A DNA stretch of 64,000 nucleotides from Podarcis raffonei (Eukaryota; Chordata; Lepidosauria; Squamata; Lacertidae), in contig NC_070619.1 of assembly GCF_027172205.1 (NCBI RefSeq), positions 2,242,001 through 2,306,000 on the forward strand, written 5' to 3'. The first letter of the stretch is position 1, and every line of letters starts with the position of its first letter. This document shows, one piece after another, positions 1 through 9,902 of this stretch. The position numbers were made by a program, and so were the translations under genes. The notes below the pieces were generated by a model that ran no database searches, was not told the origin of the DNA, and saw only the letters and a list, made by a program, of their open reading frames with translations.

Positions 1-149
1 GACTGCGGCTCACTGGTACTGATGGAGGAGAAGGCATCGAATCACGCATTTCTTGGAGAAAGCAGAGAGCAGCTTTCCTGTCATAACATTAGAGCTTGTA
101 GAAATCAAATGAAGCCGGAAGGTCCAGAACAGGCAAAAGGAAATCCTTC

Positions 150-572
150 TTCATCCAGGGAAGTAATGGTACCACTCTTTTCTGCCTTGGTCAGACCATA
201 CCTGGAGTGCTGTGTCTGATTCTGGGCACCACAGTTTCAGAAGGATGTTGACAAGCTGGAATGTGGGCAGAGGAGGGAGACCAAGATGGTGAAGGGTCTG
301 GAAACCAAGCCTTATGAAGAACAGTTGAAGGAGTCAGGTATGTTTCGTCTGGAGAAGAGGAGACTGAGAGAAGATAGGAGAACCATTTTTAAATATCTCA
401 AGGGCTGTCCCATGGAAGAGGGAGCCAGCTTGTTTTCTCCTGCTCTGGAGGGCAGGACTCGAACCCATGGCTTCAAGTTACAAGAAAGGAGATTCCAACT
501 ATACACCAGGAAGAGCTTTCTGATAGTAAGAGCTGTTCGACAGTGGAATGAAATCCCTCAGGAGGTTGTGGT
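150..572 (+). mobile_element. CR1 LINE, C-terminal reverse transcriptase fragment
   Basis: It translates like the CR1 ORF2 end: REVMVPLFSALVRPYLECCV, then MVKGLETKPYEEQLKESGMF and [20 protein letters not shown]. It is broken by a stop between the two parts and has lost the tail. Confidence 0.8.
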
Positions 573-885
573 CTGGATGGCCGAAGGCTCTGATCTGAAA
601 CAAGGCATGTGCTGATGGGAAATCTCTCTCTGCGGGGAGAGGACGGGTTGTTGTGAAGTGTGAAAAGCATATTTCACCCTGTCCGCTTCTGGCACTCCTG
701 TTGAATCTCTGCATGAGTCACTGCCTTGGGCTTGCCTCCTAGGTAGTGGAACGGCACCTCGCACAGGAAACGGAGTGTGGGTTCACTCATCTGCCCATGT
801 TCTCTGTGCAAATCACTACTGCACTCCCAAGGCAGCAAACCCAGGGCAACAACTCATGCAGAGAGCCAACAGGAGCCCCCTGCTT

Positions 886-918
<33 letters not shown>

Positions 919-1500
919 GTTTGCGTGACCAAAGAATCCTACAGCAACCCGTGCCATTATGTGGCGGTATTAACTGAGTCCTGCCAAGGTGAGGCGGGAG
1001 CAGAGACTCACGCAGAGAAGCAGCAGGCATGCTCATGGGAGACTTTCGCTATTTCACTTGCTCATTTCTCGTGGCACAGCTCCCGGCTCAGCCATTATTG
1101 ACCCAAGTGCGGCTCCTAAAGCTGGCGAGTGCTTAAAACCAGCTGCAGCTCGTTACAAAACGAAGGATGGCCTCTCTCTCTCTCCTCCCGCCGCCCCGGA
1201 GCTCAGTGGAAGCGCCGGACATGGAATGTTATTAAATTACCCGAGTTTGAGCGGTGCTCCAAAGCCTCGTTATTAGGGCTGTCTTGCTGCTTGCACCGCA
1301 CAGAGGATTTACTGGCTTCTGCGCCCTGAAAAGAGATGAGTTTTGAAGGGATGGAGCAGCTGCGAAGAGAGGCAGGCGGTGCTGGGAAGCAGAGCAGGCA
1401 GCCTGGCTCAGGGTTTAGCGGGTGGGGAGGAGGGAAGCTCCGAGGCCGATGTTGAAAGGGGAGGGTTTAGAAGAAAAGAGAGACGTGTCGGGAACTGAGC
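573..1500. other. No gene recognised; ACT microsatellite at 889-919
   Basis: A CTA/ACT triplet run lies in otherwise unclassified DNA. Short open frames are not supported by composition or homology. Confidence 0.5.
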
Positions 1501-1700
1501 TGCCAGCGGCAGCGCCTTATCAAGTGTTCTGCGCAGCCGAGATAAAGGATGTTAATGCCTCCCCCGGGGCACCGATAACAGCAGAGAGAGTTGCCAGCGT
1601 CTGGACAGGATTCTTTTCGGAGAAGGGAGAAAAGTAATTAGACATCTGGAGGGGAGGAGGGAGGGACGAACAACGCCGTTATATAAAGGACACGGGGAAA
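1500..1700. promoter_or_regulatory. GATA-site cluster and TATA-like box in non-repeat DNA
   Basis: Three GATA motifs lie within about 65 bases: CTTATC (1516-1521), AGATAA (1540-1545) and GATAA (1574-1578). A TTATATAAAGG box follows at 1679-1689 on the plus strand. The surrounding 1.08-1.7 kb shows no known repeat. No gene is visible downstream on the plus strand, so function is a guess. Confidence 0.3.
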
Positions 1701-1754
1701 GGGGCTCTTTGCCCTGTTGCGAAGGGGGGAGCAGTTCAAAGCTAGTTTGGGGAC

Positions 1755-1830
1755 TTTCCCTGTCCTACCTGGAGACTGGACCTGGGACCTTGTGCATGCA
1801 AAGCTGGGCTAGGGCCCTTCCGCTAAAAGT
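1755..1830 (-). mobile_element. tRNA-like SINE fragment
   Basis: It has CTGGGACCTTGTGCATGCAA and GGGCCCTTCC, the reverse of a squamate SINE head seen many times in this window (e.g. 3400, 14100, 15900, 41750). Confidence 0.5.
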
Positions 1831-1934
1831 AAGATTCTAGTCCTCATGTTTCTGAATAATGGGCTGTTTGAAAAGCAACGGAGGAAGCTGCCTTACGCAG
1901 AGCCAGGCCATTGGGCCTATTCAACCTCAGTGTT

Positions 1935-2249
1935 CATAGAACTGTAGAGTTGGAAGGGACCCCGAGGGTCATCTAGTCCAACCCCCTGCAATGCAGGAAT
2001 TTCAGGCCAAGGATCCATGACAGATGGCTATCCAAACTCTGCTTAAAAACTGCCCAGGAAGGAGACTCCACCACCTTCCGAGGGAGACTGTCAAGCAGCT
2101 CTTACTGTCAGAAAGTTTTTCCTGATGCTTAGACAGAATCTCCTTTCTTGTAACTTGAAGCCTTTGGTTTGAGACCTACCCTCCGGAGCAGGAGAAAACA
2201 AGCTGGTTCCCTCTTCCATGGGACAGCCCTTGAGATATTTGAATATGAT
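1935..2249 (-). mobile_element. CR1 LINE 3' end
   Basis: Reverse-strand CR1 with the tail (AGAGTTGGAAGGGACC, CTAGTCCAACCCCCTGCA), then the ORF end (reverse of [12 protein letters not shown]). It is interrupted at its inner end by the Tigger-like element at 2252. Confidence 0.8.
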
Positions 2250-2251
2250 TA

Positions 2252-2844
2252 CAGTGGTGCCCTGCAAGACGAACGCCTCGCAAGACAAAAAACCCGCTAG
2301 ATGAAAGGGTTTTCCGTTTTGGAGGCGCTTCACAAAACCAATTTCCCTATGGGCTTCCTTCACAAGACGAAAGCCCATAGGGAAATCTCCAGGACAGCGG
2401 GGAAGCGCAGCGCGTCTTCCCCACTGTCCTCGGACCTCCCCCGAAGGCTGGCGGTGGGGCGGAGAGACCTTCTCCCCGCGCCAGCCTTCGGATGGCTGTC
2501 CTGAAGACTTGCGGTGGGAGGAGGGTTTTCCTTCCCACCGCCAACATTCAGAATGCTGTTCTGAATGTTGGCAGTGGGGAGGAAAAACCCTCCTCCCACA
2601 GCAAGCCCCGGGAACAGAGGAGAAGCGCTGCGCGCCTTCCCCTCTGTTCCCGGACCTGTCCTGAAGGCTTGCGGTGGGGAGAAAAGCCCTTCTCCGCACC
2701 GCCAGCCTGGCAAGCGGTCTCCATAGGAACGCATTAATTGATTTTCAATGCATTCCTATGGGAAACCGTGCTTCGCAAGACGAAAAACTCGCAAGAAGAA
2801 AAAACTTGCGGAACGAATTAATTTCGTCTTGCGAGGCACCACTG
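2252..2844. mobile_element. Non-autonomous Tigger-like (Tc1/mariner) element, 593 bp
   Basis: Terminal inverted repeats CAGTGGTGCCCTGCAAGACG and its partner (reverse CAGTGGTGCCTCGCAAGACG) are flanked by TA (2250-2251; 2845-2846). The GC-rich interior is made of fold-backs. The best has about 33-base arms around 2520-2593, centred on ACATTCAGAATGCTGTTCTG. No transposase frame is present. Confidence 0.8.
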
Positions 2845-2846
2845 TA

Positions 2847-3072
2847 CAGTGGTACCTTGGGTTACATACGCTTCAGGTTACAGACTCCGCTAACCCAGAA
2901 ATAGTGCTTCAGGTTAAGAACTTTGCTTCAGGATGAGAACAGAAATTGTGCTCCAGCGGCGCGGCAGCAGCAGGAAGCCCCATTAGCTAAAGTGGTGCTT
3001 CAGGTTAAGAACAGTTTCAGGTTAAGTACAGATCTCCGGAACGAATTAAGTACTTAACCTGAGGTACCACTG
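2847..3072. mobile_element. Non-autonomous Tigger-like element, 226 bp
   Basis: TIRs CAGTGGTACCTTGGGTTACA and CAGTGGTACCTCAGGTTAAG (reverse of right end), TA on both sides. It shares its left TA with the right TA of the element at 2252-2844, so the two sit back to back. Confidence 0.8.
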
Positions 3073-3118
3073 TAATAATAATAATAATAATAATAATAAC
3101 AACAACAACAACAACAAC
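3073..3118. repeat. (TAA)n/(CAA)n microsatellite
   Basis: TAA repeats pass into CAA repeats. Confidence 0.9.
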
Positions 3119-3197
3119 TCCTGTGCCCAGGGAGAGACCTGTGTGGTAGAGTAAGGAGTTTTCAGGGGCATCAGGCATGTTCAGCCTGGAGAAGAGA
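3119..3197 (+). mobile_element. CR1 fragment, part of a local duplication
   Basis: TGTTCAGCCTGGAGAAGAGA is CR1. The same block recurs at 4252-4333. It stops abruptly at a truncated Tigger-like element. Confidence 0.65.
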
Positions 3198-3323
3198 ACA
3201 GAAATCATGCTCCAGCGGTGTGGCAGCAGCAGGAGGCCCCATTAGCTAAAGTGGGCTAATAACAGTTTCAGGTTAAGAACGGACCTCCAGAACGAATGAA
3301 GTACTTAACCCGAGGTACCACTG
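3198..3323. mobile_element. Truncated Tigger-like element (right half)
   Basis: It runs from ACAGAAATCATGCTCCAGCG to the right TIR ...ACCCGAGGTACCACTG with TA following. The left half is missing. Confidence 0.75.
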
Positions 3324-3325
3324 TA

Positions 3326-3400
3326 TCTTATCTCCTCTCAGCTCCTTCAAGCGCTCCTCCTAAGGCTTAGTTTCCAGACCCTTAATCAGTCTACACACAG
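3326..3400 (-). mobile_element. CR1 fragment
   Basis: The reverse strand reads like the CR1 segment KGLETKP-EERLKEL. Confidence 0.55.
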
Positions 3401-3404
3401 ACTG

Positions 3405-3530
3405 GATAGCAGTGGCTCTCCAGGGATTCAGGCAGGGGATGCTACCAGTCCTGCCTGCAAACTGGACCTGGGACCTTCTGCGTGCCCAGCAGAGCCTTTG
3501 CCACAGAGCTATGGCCCTGGTTAGCACCCA
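3405..3530 (-). mobile_element. tRNA-like SINE fragment
   Basis: It has GGACCTGGGACCTTCTGCGT and a B-box-like end CACAGAGCTATGGCCC, the reverse of the SINE head. Confidence 0.55.
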
Positions 3531-3569
3531 ACTGCATCATGCCAGGCATAATCAGTAGCAGGTCTCTGA

Positions 3570-3905
3570 GCTCCAGTCCACTGCACTGCTCCTGAAGGAG
3601 CGTCTCCACCCCCATTGTTCTGCCCGGACACTGAGGTCCAGCGCCGCGGGCCTCCTGGCGGTTCCCTCCTTGCAAGAAGCCAAGTTACAGGGAACCAGGC
3701 AGGGCCTTTTCGGAAGTGGCGCCTGCCCTGTGGAACGCCCTCCCACCAGATGTCAAAGAGAACAACAACTACCAAACTTTTAGAAGATATCTGAAGGCAG
3801 CCCTGTTTAGGGAAGCTTTTAATGTTTGATGCATTACTGTATTTTAATATTGTGTTGGAAGCCGCCCAGAGTGGCTGGGGAAACCGAGCAAGATGGGCGG
3901 GGTAT
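3570..3905 (+). mobile_element. L2-like LINE 3' end
   Basis: The C-terminal code fits a frame reading like VERPPTRCQRE or WNALPPDVKENNNYLTFRR. The 3' end is GGGCGGGGTATAAATAATAA with an AAT tail (3908-3954). About a dozen related tails occur in this window. Confidence 0.75.
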
Positions 3906-3906
3906 A

Positions 3907-3954
<48 letters not shown>

Positions 3955-3955
<1 letters not shown>

Positions 3956-4193
3956 TGGTACCTCAGGTTACATACGCTTCAGCTTACATACGCTTCAGGT
4001 TACAGACTCCACTAACCCAGAAATAGTGCTTCAGGTTAAGAACTTTGCTTCAGGATGAGAACAGAAATTGTGCTCCAGTGGCGCGGCAGCAGCAGGAAGC
4101 CCCATTAGCTAAAGTGGTGCTTCAGGTTAAGAACAGTTTCAGGTTAAGTACAGATCTCCGGAACGAATTAAGTACTTAACCTGAGGTACCACT

Positions 4194-4194
<1 letters not shown>
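3955..4194. mobile_element. Tigger-like element, copy of 2847-3072
   Basis: It is nearly identical to the 2847 element except for a degraded left end and a small local duplication (ACATACGCTTCAG). The right end ACCTGAGGTACCACTG is followed by TA. Confidence 0.75.
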
Positions 4195-4245
<51 letters not shown>

Positions 4246-4460
4246 CAACAACTCCTGTGCCCAGGGAGAGACCTGTGTGGTAGAGTAAGGAGTTTTCAGG
4301 GGCATCAGGCATGTTCAGCCTGGAGAAGAGAAGGCCGAGGGATGGCATTATGGCCATCTTCCAGTACAGTCATCCCTTGAATCTCAAACCCAAAAGTGAG
4401 TGTTCTGGTTTTTGAGCTGTTCAACAGCGGAACGGTCTCCTCAGAAGGTGTTTGGCTCTC
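4195..4460 (+). mobile_element. TAA microsatellite and CR1 fragment
   Basis: A TAA/CAA run (4195-4251) is followed by the same CR1 block as 3119. Here it continues into GAGCTGTTCAACAGCGG and GGCTCTCCTTCCTCAGAGG, with a short unrelated insertion near 4366-4415. Confidence 0.65.
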
Positions 4461-4724
4461 CTTCCTCAGAGGTTTTTTAATAGGTTGGACCGGTCCCCTG
4501 CCAGGGATTCTTTAGTTGTGAATCCTGTGGCGACGGGATGCTGGACTCCGTGTGCCACTTGGCTCACCCTGTGAGGTTCTTATGTTCCTTCCTGCTCTAC
4601 ATTTCTATGATTCCATAACTGGGACCCTGAGGGCACCCCTTGGCACACAACACTTGCTTAGAGGGTCAAGGGGACAGGCAGCCACAGCATGGAGGAGCAG
4701 CCCTGGAGTCAGGACAGACAGAGT

Positions 4725-4756
4725 GGCCAGCCAGATGGGCGGGGTATAAATAACAA

Positions 4757-4805
<49 letters not shown>

Positions 4806-4816
4806 CCACCACCACC
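4725..4816 (+). mobile_element. L2-like LINE tail with (ATT)n(ACC)n
   Basis: CAGATGGGCGGGGTATAAAT leads into a long ATT run and a short ACC run. Confidence 0.65.
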
Positions 4817-5848
4817 TGCCCACACTGGCTGACGCATGGGCATCGGCTGGTGCCTGGAGTCCTAACCACCCACGCCAGTTTTCCAAATGTTGCTGCACCA
4901 CAAAAGGTCTTGCAAAACCCAGCAGCTTTATCTCCCAATCCCCTTTCCTAATAAAACTTGTGCAAAAATAATTTGCCTCTCCTCTCCAGGAAGGAGTGGG
5001 TGGACAAGGGCTGCCTCCCCATTGGACGACGCCGAACCAACACTCCCCTTGCCAGCTGCATTGTTATATCCTGGCACTTTTTTCTACCCAGGATTAGGGG
5101 GAAGAGGGTGCAGGCACCAAGCGCGGCTCAGCACATTGAGAAAATTACGATCCTCAAGACAGATCGTGAGGTTTTTAAGATTCAGCCATGCAGGCTTTAT
5201 GGCTCCTTTTCTCTTTGCCAGCGCAAGGCTTTGAGCATCGCTTCAAAACAAAGCAGGGCACATGCCAAGCACACGCACACAACCAGCCAGGGCTAAGAGG
5301 ATTTTGCAAATTGTGCTGTGTTCTTGGGGGTGGGGAAGAGAAGAGTTTTGCCCCTAGACAAAGAGAAATAGCTGAAATGAAGATTACGTAAAGATGACTC
5401 GATATGAGGAAATGGTGGCTCGGATAATAACACAGACACCACTTCTCCTGTTCAGGGAGAAGAATTCCAGAAGAAAGGAACCCATAACAGTTTGCTGAGA
5501 ATACCTAAAAACTCTGCTCTGGAGTAGAAAGTTGTATAAACAAAACATGTTGGGTATCTGAGCTGGGAAGGGCACCTCCCAGGAAAGGGACTCTGATCCT
5601 GAAACTCCAGGAAGGATTCTGCTAGATGGACCACGGGTCTGATTTGGCATAAGGCAAAGTCCTCCATTCCTATTTCAGCTATTTGCTTGGAAGCATGAGG
5701 ACTATCAGGGAGGATCACTTTTACTCCTAGCATCTCCAGGCAGGGCTGGGGAAAGAAACTTGAGTTTTTAGTGTGGCCGCTGCAGCCCTCTGGAATCACG
5801 GTTACCAGCTGAAATCAGAGCATCTTAACATTCAGCTAGATAGCAGAA
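4817..5848. other. Unassigned DNA, no gene recognised
   Basis: There is no coherent coding frame on either strand, and WDR18 3' exons were searched for and not found. No clear repeat family was seen. Confidence 0.5.
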
Positions 5849-5850
5849 GG

Positions 5851-6224
5851 GGACGTGGGTGGCGCTGTGGTCTAAACCACTGAGCCTCTTGTGGTTGCTG
5901 ATCAGAAGGTTGGCGGTTCGAATCCCCGCAACAGGGTGAGCTCCCGCTGCTCAGTCCCAGCTCCTGCCAACCTAGCAGTTTGAAAGCACATCAAAGTGCA
6001 ACTAGATAAATAGGTACCATTCCGTCGGGAAGGTAAACGACATTTCCATGCGCTGCTCTGGTTTCGCCAGAAGCGGCTTAGTCATGCTGGCCACATGACC
6101 CGGATAAAACTGTCTGCGGACAAACGATGGCTCCCTTGGCCAGTAAAGCGAGATTAGCACCGCAACCCCAGAGTCATTTGCAACTGGACTTAACTGTCAG
6201 GGGTCCTTTACCTTTACCTTTTTT
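5851..6224 (+). mobile_element. Sauria-type SINE (tRNA-derived), near full length
   Basis: The tRNA-like head is GTGGCGCTGTGGTCTAAACC with B box GGTTCGAATCC. The body is CCAACCTAGCAGTTTGAAAG. The tail is CAGGGGTCCTTTACCTTTACC, typical of squamate SINEs whose 3' end resembles Bov-B LINEs. Confidence 0.85.
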
Positions 6225-6339
6225 ACTCTGGGTAAAACTTGAGCTGGATGCAAGCTATTGCGCTTTGCTTAACTGAGCTTGCAATTCCCTTCCCTTTCTG
6301 CATTTCATCTGATCTTATGTACTGCACTGGTAGCTTTTC

Positions 6340-6700
6340 GCCGAAGAGAGTTTGATAAACCTGCAAAACAAATATGCAGAACTGGCAAAACTAACAGCAA
6401 AATTAAGAGACTCTAACAGTATGCGTTTTATGGAAGAATGGATGCCTTTTTCGGACTATTTAAAGAAATATTATAGCATGATGAACTTGCAAGCAGGATT
6501 TGAGCTACGAGCAACAGAAGGAATTGGACTATAATATTGTGGTTGTGATTTGATAGGAAGAAGAGAAGGAGCAGCAGAAAGGGAGATGCAACAATTCCAT
6601 GGAAAATGGGGTGGGAAGTCGAGAAAAGACGAAACTGTGTTTTGATTGTATATGTTGAAGATGATGAAACTTAAAAAAATATAATTTTAAAAAACAAATG
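6340..6700 (+). mobile_element. L1 LINE 3' end
   Basis: The ORF2 C-terminus reads NKYAELAKLTAKLRDSNSMR and EEWMPFSDYLKKYYS. It is followed by a short 3' UTR and an A-rich end. A related copy lies at 59555. Confidence 0.75.
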
Positions 6701-6719
6701 AACAAACGGACTGTAGGGA

Positions 6720-6885
6720 ACCTGCCTCACACAGAGACTCATCTTGGTCAGGGCTGCCTGTGCTACTTGGGAGCAAGGTCTGTCCAGGGCCCCAGGTGCG
6801 AGTTCTGCTCAAGAGATGCAGGAGAGGGTTCAAACCTGGGACCTTCTGCATGCAAGGCAGGGGCTGCGCTGCAACCCTTTGCGGA
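6720..6885 (-). mobile_element. tRNA-like SINE fragment
   Basis: CTGGGACCTTCTGCATGCAA with the upstream body, as in copies elsewhere. It ends just before WDR18 exon 7. Confidence 0.55.
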
Positions 6886-6915
6886 GGTGCACATAGGCAC
6901 ACAGCACTTGCGTAC

Positions 6916-7040
6916 CTTTGTAATTCACCGTGCGCAGACACTGCTTGCTCTGGATGTCCCACAGCCGGACGGTTTCGTCATGCGAGCCAGACAGGAGCAG
7001 GCTTCCGTCGGTGGAGACAGAGAGACACGTCACCTGGTTC
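6916..7040 (-). CDS. WDR18: WDR18 coding exon 7
   Basis: It starts after acceptor CTCCAG by completing the Arg codon, then [20 protein letters not shown] and [20 protein letters not shown], and ends with one base of a Gly codon before donor GTACGC. The next exon (human GPVTNAAIM...) is not found to the left and is presumed to lie outside the window. Confidence 0.94.
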
Positions 7041-9860
7041 CTGGAGGGAAGACAAAGGGCCTCCAGGTTGTGTCTTGAGTGAAATTGAAGTCATCTCCAT
7101 TGATAGAGAAAGGGGCTGAGCCAAATGTCTGGCCCCTCCCCGCCAAAGCCCCTTAGAATCTAAGGTTTATGTTGGGATGGGCAGCCCTCAGACCTGTGTG
7201 TTTTGTGCACCTTCTCCTGAGTGCTGTGGCCTGGCTGGAATTCCGCCCATCCGATCAAATGAAAGAATTGTGGATTTGGAAGGGACCCAGAGGGTAATCC
7301 AATCAAACCAAAAATCACCACATGTAGGTAAAAAATTTTTCCCCTTTGTTGCTGTACCCCACCTTTGCCGCAGCACTCACCGATGCCCCTTGAAGATCTT
7401 GGCAGACTCCCTTTCTGTCTGGAAGCCCCTCTCCCTTTGCACGGGCTGAAAGAAAGAGGAGGGGGAAGTTACAAACTATATTTTGAAGCATTGCCAGGAA
7501 AAGTGTGTAGGTGGGAACCAGGAAGCTGCCTTAGGTACTTGGGTGGGGCTTCTGGTTCACACAGCCAGGAACTCAATTCCAGCCCTTCTCAGGTGGGCGA
7601 CATGGCCATTCTACGAGAACAAGGGAGGCGTTGGTGGTCAGTTCCAGCTCCTCTTTTTCTCAAAAAATAGCACTGCATACAGCCCAGATTTGTCTGCTCC
7701 AGAAGTGGCAAATCTCCAACCCGCCCCACCATTAGACAAGTGTTTTTTAGTGATGTTCAGTGACTGGCAGGTGGGCAGACCCACCCACCTGTCAATCACT
7801 GAATGTCACTAAAAAACACTAAGAGTGGACTGTCCGCACCCTTACCGTGGCAAAAAGACTGGTACTGATGAACTGGAAAAATAACAATGCAGCTCACTTT
7901 AATGATTGAAGGTATGTACAACTTTGCTACACATGAACAAGTTGTGTACAAACGTAGACTTGCCATGGATAAATTCAACGATATTTGGAATTCATTTTTA
8001 TAAATACCTGTTAGATTAAGGTCTAATTAACTACAGTATCAAATTTCCCCGCCTTTTTTGGGGGGGGGAATGTACACAATATTCCCCCTCCCCCGTTTTG
8101 TTTTCTACATTGGTACTATTTGTTTCTTCTCTTTTTTGTGTGTCTTATCTTACTCAGTGCGCTTGTAATTTTGTACTTTTTAAAAATAAATAATATAATA
8201 CAAACAAAATCTCTTAACCTGCCCAACACCTGACTTCCCATGTAGCTCATTGGCACTTCAAGGTAGGGCTGGGAGAAACACCTGCCTGTCCCGGAGAGCT
8301 GCTGCCAGTCAGTGTTGACAGTATGAAGCAACACAGAACATACATACTTTGGTTCAGTGTGTAAGGCAGGCGGGTTCCTTTGTTAAGTGCTACATTTCAC
8401 TTTTAATTTGTATACTGCCTTTCCATATTACAGTGCACAAGGCGGTCTATAGCAACACAAAAACACTCCCAGAAAAAAACCCCACACCTTATATTAATCT
8501 GGTCCAATACAGAAAATTGTAATAAAACATAACTTTAAAACGGAACGACTTATTTTGAATAAAGTAACATTCAGTAATGTATTAGAATATAATAAATAGT
8601 GCACAATAACATTAACATGCAAAACATCAGCAAATTTGCTCTTAACAGTTACAATAAATAATTACTAAACTGCAATCAATAAAAATAACTGCAAAGTCAC
8701 AATGCATAAAATGCCATGTGTGGAATCGGACCTACCCAGGCGCAGAGGTCGACTTGGAAGATGGAGCCGTCCATGCCACCACAGAACATGTGGTATTCTG
8801 TGAGGTCGAGGGTCACTGACAGGATGCCCACGTCGAAGACGACAGAGAGGAGGAGGTCGCCAGAGGAGATCTCCCAAAGCTGGAAGAGAGGAGAAGAGGA
8901 ACCACACAGATAGCTCAACTGGTACAGCACGAGACCCCTTAATCTCAGTGTCGTGGGTTCGAGCCCCACGTTGGGCAAAAGACTCCCGCGTTGCAGGGGG
9001 TTGGGCTAGATGACCCTTGGGGCCCCTTTCCAACTCTACAATTCCATGGATTTATTTAGGACCAATTAGCCAAGGGTGTACAAAGGTGGGCCAGGAATTC
9101 CTGCAGCTCAAGATGGAACGGCAGTGGAACACGGCAGAGGGGCTTGGGAATGGATGGGCAAACTTGCAACTGAACATGAGATAAAACCAGGGGACGGGAT
9201 AACATTTGTTGTCCCATCCTTCCTGACCCTATGACAGATGGCATTCCCTCCTGAGAGATCAGATCAGGGATGGAGAAGATCTGTGGCCCCCGCAAAAGTT
9301 GCTGGGCTCCAAATCCCATCTTCCTGAGAAGGAGGGGCAGGGGTCGGGGACCCCCGCAGGATCAAACCCCTCCTGCCCTCTCCACCCATGCTCCCCAGCA
9401 TGTTTAATTTCAAAGGAATCTGTTATTTATTTGTTGCAATTCTATCCTTCCTCTCTCTCCAAGGATCCCAAGCCTGGTTCTTCCGTTCCCCATATAATCC
9501 CCACAATGAACCACTGAGGCTGAGAGGCAGTGGCTGTCACAGGGCCACTGACGGCCGTTGCCGTGAACTTTTGGGCTGACTTGGCTGAATAACGTTCAGG
9601 CCACAAGAGATGAGTAGCAAAGAATGATGTTGCCGGTATGTGAATTATTATAGCTGATGCAGGCAAAACGCACAAGAGGGAGGTGTCAGCAATCCTGGAG
9701 GAAGCCCTAATGTTCAAAGACATATACACACACGCGCACACACAAATCTTTATAGAAAAAACTCCCTGAAAACGGAATACCAAGCGCTCCATACTACATT
9801 TTCTTGCTGCTCCCATTTGCATCTGTACAAAATGTAGCCATGTGCATGTTTGTTTGTTTA

Positions 9861-9902
<42 letters not shown>

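Noticed and set aside
2091-2699. Minus-strand open frame of 202 codons
   Set aside because: It runs across a CR1 end and the Tigger-like element. It is a chance fusion of two repeats.
1-6915. Remaining 3' exons of WDR18
   Set aside because: I looked on the minus strand for the segment after RTVNYKG (human GPVTNAAIM...) and for the C-terminal FDFSTRF end and did not find them, so they are probably off the left edge.
8912-8985. tRNA-Lys gene (also at 39.2, 43.4 and 63.1 kb)
   Set aside because: The copies have SINE bodies with CR1-like tails, and several lack a closed acceptor stem or have changed anticodon arms.
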